This document shows positions 57,877 to 64,000 of a stretch of 64,000 bases of DNA, piece after piece. Made by a program: the position numbers and the translations under genes. The DNA comes from Adineta vaga (taxonomy: Eukaryota > Rotifera): positions 12,648,001 through 12,712,000 of the forward strand of contig CP075495.1 of the NCBI GenBank assembly GCA_021613535.1, read 5' to 3'. A model generated the notes under the pieces. The model did no database searches. It was not told the origin of the DNA and saw nothing but the letters and a program-made list of their open reading frames with translations. Positions within the stretch are counted from its first letter, which is position 1. Every line of letters starts with the position of its first letter.

Positions 57877-60800
57877 TCAGACTTTTGTTTCAGGGCCCGT
57901 ATTTGAATGGGCAAATGAATCTCTGAGTTTCGTCATTAACCGAGTTAAGACTGAACCATATGCTTTCGTATACCATTCATGTGAACGACCCATTAGATCT
58001 ACACGACTTAAATGTGTTACTTTTGATTTACCACATCCTAAATAAATCCATGGATAAAACAAAAAGGAATGAATTATATTTTCAAAACAAGATCGATTCA
58101 ATTATTTACCATAGGATTGTATCAGGTATCGAGAAGCTAATGTGACAGCACGAACTACATGATATAGAATAAGAATTTATAGATTAATAAAGCAAGAATT
58201 TAGTAAATGTATGAAATATTTCTTACCAAGTGTTGGTGGGCAATGTGCTTTTGGATGTTCGATAGATGTACAAACAAGAACACAAGCATCTCGCTTTTGA
58301 TGATTGGGATTTTGCGTAGTAATAAATGAAGCAATAGCGCTTGAGGATGCTGTTGATGATGAACCAACTGGAAGTGTCATTTGAGTATTATTAATGTTAT
58401 TATTATTTGTTGATAGAGAATTTTGATAACTACCATTTGTATTTAAATGAACATGTGTTCTCCAACTACGTACTTCACAAAAATATCGGGATGCTAGAGG
58501 AGCCTAGAAAATAAAAGATAAAAGTCATTTTCTGAATAAAACATGAAGAAATAGTTACCATTGAATTCAGTGTATACTGATAAACATGCGTATTTTGATT
58601 TAACTGTTCTATGATTGTACCGGATTGGAAATCTAAATAATCAAAAAATAAAAGTTTTTAATGTTCTCATATATTATTCTGAATTCTTATGTTCCTAGGT
58701 AACTGATATCTCCAGTTTTAGTTCAATCTCAAGTCGAATAATGATTCTAATATTTTATAAGACATACCATCATCCCAAAGATGTCGTTCGTTTAGAAGAC
58801 GATTAAGTATTTCAATGGGTGGTGCTTCAATTTCAGCTGAACATTTCCATAATCCAAGTGGATGACCATCATCCAATTTCTTAAACGCCAATTCTAATTC
58901 ATTATTAATTCCAAATGAAGTCCATCCTTTTAATTTATTATAACATGATTCACGCATAACTTCAACTATACAACGATCAATAAAACCTTGATAGGAATTT
59001 TTTACATTTGGAGGCGTAGATAATAATTGTAATGAACTATTCATGTCATCCGAACACAAACGTGAAGATGAAAATGATTTTATTGTTGTTGATGTTGTTG
59101 ATGATTTACTTGAATTTAAATTATCATTTAAAAGTATATTTTCACATGATGATGATGCTGATGGTGATGATGATAATGAGCCAATTGAATCTGAAGCTGA
59201 TATTGTGCCAATTTCTGTTGCACGTTGTTGTGCTGTACGTTTACCAACAAGATTACTTGATGAACATCGACGATATTTATTTAACAATGGCGTTGTTGTT
59301 GTTGTTACAGCCGATGTTGTTGTTGTTTCTGAAACACGTCGTGCTAATTCTTCTAAAGTACATGGCTCACCAATTTCAATATAAGAAAAATGACAAGCTT
59401 GATGAAGTTCATCAGGTACAAGAAATAACAATCGAACATGATCTATCATAAATGCAAGTATTTCCATTGCTTTGCGTTGTTCTTGAATTTCTCTCCAATC
59501 AGGCATACCCATTACATTTGAAGACATCGGTGTTTGTTGAGTTTTACGTGTTGTTGATGATGTTGATGTATCAAGTATTTCCATACTATGATGATTATAA
59601 TTACGAAATGAAAATAATGTTGGTGCAAAACAAGTTGCTAAATTAATTGAACTCATTTGATTGGTTTTTGAATGTTTAGAAACATCATTTAAAAAAGATA
59701 ATAGTAAATGTAAAACTAAACGATTTTCATCTGGTAAGAGAAGAACAGCATATTGTAATGAACGTAAACGACGTTCATTATTTAATTTAATTGTTGTTGA
59801 ATCAATTGATGTTGATGATGATATGGTAGAAAAATGTTCGCTAATATTCAGAAATAAAGGTGATAATTTTGTTGTAAATAAATATTCCGGTAATGCTCGA
59901 AAATATTGTTTTAAAACATCAGATACATCATAAGGACTGAAATCATCAAATTGATGAAATTCAAGATCAGATTCAATTAAATCATGAAGACGTTTGATAC
60001 GATTAGAAACACCACTAGAAAAAATAAATTAGAGATAAGACGTTTGTTTTAATTGTTTTAATAAGATGTTGAGAAAAGAGGAGCTAAAAATAGACATCCT
60101 TAGGCAAACTTTGTTGCTTAATGTAACAAGGTCAATAAAAGAATTTTTGCTTGTGGCTCATTTGCACATCATTTATTTTCTCCAAGTATATTTAAAGATT
60201 AGTTTGTCTTCAGGTAATCTAGTCACTTAATTTCCATTATTCTCAAACTGTTTTAAATCAACAATCGTTGATGATAAATAAAACAAGTAGACGACGAAGA
60301 AGAAGTAAAGAAAAGAAATGTCAAAAGATGATTGTTAAAGAAATTCTTTTCTTATCAATTAATTTCAAAGCGAAAAAGAAAACGAACTGTCATTTATTTA
60401 ATACTATAACAATATGTGATTAACAACCTTGAGATTAGAAATTGTATCATTTTTCGCGCATATTTGATTCTCTTTCATTCCCAACATTCTCGACATACTC
60501 AAGGCTAATAGAAAAGATTAAATTAAATAACGGATTCTTCATGTCGCGTTTTCTTCTTCTTTTGATAAACTTACGGTTTTCGAAATATGCCAACACTATC
60601 GATGGATGTTCGTCGAAGATATTTCATTGCAGATATGATTGTTATAGGTACGGGATGTCCAGTCCGTTGAGTCATGGAAAGAAGTGAAACACCAAATACT
60701 GATTTTTTTATATCTTTGATTTCAGAGTGACTTTCCTAAAGATTCAACGAAGAAAAGAGAACTAGACAGAAAAGAAGAAAATAATAGAGACGAACTTTTC

Positions 60801-62237
60801 GTTGCTGATGTCGTCGAATAATTAATTTCGGAACTGCACTAAATGCAGTGGCAAGTAAACTTTGTGGAGGTGCAACAATTGTATTAATCAATGTTGGTAT
60901 TTGATCATCTTTTTTTGATGATAAAATTCTTGTTGTATCAAGTAATTCTTGAATACGTATGGATGCTGCACGACGCAGAGCAAATAATTGTCCAACAGAC
61001 ATTTGTCCCAAATGATATTTTGATGAATTAAAACTAGGACGATGAGATTTCGTAAATGAATGCCATTTAACACGAATTTTACGACTAGCAGGTAAACGTG
61101 ATGGTGTTGTTGATGATGATGATGGAACAGTATTTGTTACATCATTGTCTGATGACGACGAGGTGGATGACGATGAAGACGATGATGATATGGAAGATGT
61201 CGATCGATGTAATGCATCGGGACTTGTTGTTAATACGACGGAATCAGTCTGTCTTTCAACACTACTTGTACCAAGACCAGAATCTTTTCTATCAGTCACT
61301 GAACGTATATGAGTTGAGCCAGAACGTTTTGAATTATTTTCATCAGTTGATGATGTTGATGTAGGAGAACGATTATCAATGATGACTGGTTCACTTTGAT
61401 ATCCAAGTGGCGGTGGTACATTATCATAAAATGAAAGACGTGTCCAATCATATACATGAAAGTGTCGACGAGCGAAAAGTGTTGCTTGATGTGAAGGTGA
61501 TTTTGCTGAATGGCGAGGTAATGCTGTGGATGATGCATTAATATGATTATCATCGGACGGAATAATTATAGGAAAATGTTGATTTGATAATGTATTCGTT
61601 GTTGTCGTTATCAGTTGTTCATCGCAGATCGGTGATAGACGATGAATCGATTTATCAATAGTATTGACCTTTAAATAGATAAATAGATTTTTTTCTAAAT
61701 TAGGTTTTTTCAAGGGTAAAAAATGAAGGCAAAGATGTAGTTATTAAATAAGCATTCAATAACCTCGAGAGAAAAAGAAAAAGACAAAATTTCATTTTGT
61801 GCAGTATCGACTTTTTCTTTATTGCTTTAGGGTTATATTCTAATATGATAAAATAATTTACAAAAATTTCCTACCGTATGTTCAGTTTTGTTTGTTTCTG
61901 TGGACGATTCATCGAAAGTTATTGAACCACTTTGAGATACTGTTGTGGATGACAGAGGTAATCTATGTCGTCGACGATGAATGTCACCTGCTCTATTACT
62001 ATTGTTGTTATTATTATTATTATTATTATTGTTATTGTTGGCAGTAATTTTTAATTTCGTTTCACAATGTCGATGTTGCATATGAGTCTTATTTTCTGGA
62101 CTACTACATTCAGCTTCTTTTGATGAATAGCCAGATGATTCATGATGATGATAATGAGATTTTAATAATGATGATGTAGATGATGAAATAGGTTCATCTA
62201 TTTTCAATTCCAACACATCATCACTTGAAGTGATCAT
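57877..62237 (-). CDS. DLC1-like: RhoGAP-START protein of the DLC1/STARD13/STARD8 family
   Basis: Inactivates RhoA-type GTPases at adhesions. The first coding exon seen is 61876-62237 (MITSSDDVLEL), with an Asn homopolymer and a Ser-rich disordered region. The exon at 60738-61670 contains RVKWHSFTKSHRPSFNSSKYHLGQMS, a DLC-family signature. The RhoGAP domain (59400-60735) has SVFGVSLL, RTGHPVPITIISAMKYLRR, the arginine finger in GIFRKPGV, YDVSDVLKQYFRALPE, LLPDENRLVLHLLLSFL and INLATCFAPTLF. An intron of about 560 bp (60015-60576) splits it. The START domain (57877-58950) has FKGW-like KLKGWTSFG, LGLWKCSAEIEAPP, LLNERHLWDD, VYQYTLNSMAP, SRYLIQSYGCGKSKVTHLSRVDLMG, EWYTKAYG, and ends at GPETKV. 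No SAM domain is seen in the window. An acceptor just before the ATG (62238-62239) means an upstream exon may carry it. Confidence 0.9.
61993..62040 (-). repeat. Trinucleotide repeat coding for poly-Asn
   Basis: ATT/GTT repeats on the plus strand encode about 13 asparagines in the N-terminal disordered region of the RhoGAP protein. The length is a multiple of three and the frame stays open. Confidence 0.85.
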
Positions 62238-64000
62238 CTGAAATAGAAAAGATCTATCATGTGAATCGATTACTCGTTTTTCTTCTCAGCATTCTTCCTC
62301 ATTCACAACAACATATATACAGAACACTATTTTTGTATAGTGGTCGTCGGCGCAAAATTAGTTCAACAATCTTCTTCTTCTTCTTTTTCTTCTTCTTCCC
62401 TCTCGCACAGGGTATATGCTTATGTGTATGCACACACGCGGCGCGCTTTTCTTTTTTTTCTTTATCCGTTTGCCTTTACGCTTGTGTGTGTGTGTCTGTG
62501 TGTGTGCGTGTATACGCATACACACACATACGCCCGCATACAAAAACGAGGTCACCACTACAGCATTATACTGAATAGTATATGACAATTGTAACAATGA
62601 TGAGGAAGAACAATGAGGACGAACGACTACGACGACATTCGATTATTTATAGATTGAAGCTGCGAACATCTTACATAAATTTTCTTCTTTATCCATTCAC
62701 TAGGCACTGTATTTTATCAAGAATGATGACACTGAATAAAACACATGCGATCAAGGACAACTCATGCATGCTTCTTCACCAATATGCGCATCAAAGCTCA
62801 TCTCAATCGACTCGTTTTTCTTCGGCATTTTCTTTCCATAAAATGGCAGCGACTAGTACTGATCATAATACTAAATTGAATGTTGTATGAGACGAGAAGC
62901 GTGGGTGGTATTTCTTATTTATGTTTTACTTTCTTCTTTCAAAGACGCCGATGATGATGGTGAAGATGATGATCGTAAGCATAGCAGAAGAAAAAAAAAC
63001 AGAGCAAAACAGGAATTGGGACGACGATGACAACTCTAACTAAACTCAAACTCAAACTCATATCGGAAGATCGATAAATCACTTAGTAGTAGTGCACATC
63101 TCGGCCTTCCTTCGATCTATATACATGCAAATAGAGTTGGTAAGAACGACAATATAGAGGACTAGTAGTACACGACGAAAAAAAATAATGAAGTGGCCAC
63201 TTAAATCAACCCCTAGAGCTGCTGTTTAGTTGGACTCTAACCAATATACTTTGTCTCAACTGTCCAAACATGAGAACACTCACCTATATTTTGTTTTCAA
63301 TATACGATTTCTCGGATGATTCCTGCTTTTTGACTGTCTCTCGATCTATTCATCTAGTAGGAAGAGGGTGGATACAAGAATAGAATAGGAACCGATAGTC
63401 AAAGAAGAAAAAAAAAAGAGAGAAAGAAAGATTAACGCATGAACACATGTGTGGCGTAATATGCAATTATTGTTATTTATCGATATACATATACTCATAC
63501 ATAGGTTCATCGATGATAATGACAACGACAGAGACGTCGTGACGACGAAGGATTATATAAAAGACACAAATTCATATATATATATATATATATATATACG
63601 TTTATGTATATATAGAGAGCAAAAAAGGAATACTTCGAGCGAACTAGTTGTAGTATATTGTGCAATCAATACTATTCGAACATTATATGTTGTCTAATAC
63701 TAAGTATATATGGAGAATCAATCATCATATGCGTAGGTATATACGCATTTTACTCATCTTGTCATTGATGTTACTTATATGTCGATGAATATATTTGATC
63801 CATTGTTTTTGTCTATGAGGAAGAGAATTGACACATGTAAAGGAAAAGAATAGGTTGGTGTGTCTTACTTACCTACGGAAACTACTTTTTCCATCTCCGT
63901 TTCTTTTCCTATTTTACAGATAGGTGTGCTTTTGTCGTGTAAATGCGAATGTGCGCATGTTGAATAACAACAGCGAATCAATGTAAAAAAAGAAGAAAAA
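62238..64000. other. Upstream flank of the RhoGAP gene
   Basis: Low-complexity DNA with (TTC)n near 62370-62400, (TG)n at 62484-62508 and (TA)n at 63573-63598. The open frames are repeat-driven. It may contain 5' exons or the promoter of the RhoGAP gene, but I cannot place them. Confidence 0.45.
63573..63598. repeat. (TA)n microsatellite
   Basis: About thirteen alternating TA units in the non-coding right end of the window. Confidence 0.88.

Overview
The window is nuclear DNA from an animal. It is AT-rich, with many GT-AG introns of about 55-65 bp, compact genes on both strands and no operons. The gene set is metazoan: nidogen, junctophilin, a DLC-type RhoGAP, Slingshot, a DENND2-like protein, a 7TM receptor and a neuropeptide precursor. 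The tiny introns, base composition and divergence from vertebrate and insect forms suggest a rotifer, probably a bdelloid. That assignment is inference. I see no rRNA, tRNA, CRISPR array or recognisable transposon.

Layout from the left: an ABCB full transporter (+, 526-7122) converges on a FUS/TAF15-like RNA-binding protein (-, 7373-9099). A secreted lipase (+, 9941-12337) and Slingshot phosphatase (+, 13494-15949) follow. Slingshot converges on a cation diffusion facilitator (-, 16707-18420). Then come a multi-zinc-finger/PARP fusion (-, 18919-22181), nidogen (-, 22781-27659), a small neuropeptide precursor (-, 29310-29686), a DENND2-like Rab GEF (-, 31171-33301), a linker histone H1 with an RS-rich tail (-, 34620-35987), and an intronless 7TM receptor (-, 36605-37753). 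After about 4 kb without genes lies junctophilin (-, 41698-46533). A 3 kb divergent spacer leads to an intronless tandem Ly6-like mucin protein (+, 49538-50833). A doubtful exon (-, 52116-52300) is followed by an RIIa/Dpy-30-like protein (+, 52579-54322), EXO1 (-, 54601-57098) and a DLC/STARD RhoGAP-START protein (-, 57877-62237). The last 1.7 kb has no gene that I can support.

The neighbours do not form one pathway. Loose themes are actin/Rho control (Slingshot, DLC), membrane traffic and contacts (DENND2, junctophilin), extracellular matrix and signalling (nidogen, neuropeptide, receptor, Ly6-like) and nuclear functions (H1, EXO1, PARP fusion, FUS-like). The items most worth following up are the Y(L/W)V-amide neuropeptide precursor, the RING/zinc-finger/PARP fusion, the H1 with an SR-like tail, and a 279 bp nearly identical exon-plus-intron tract shared by the two halves of the ABC transporter. 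Exon joins were made by eye from splice signals and frame continuity, so boundaries may be off by a few bases.
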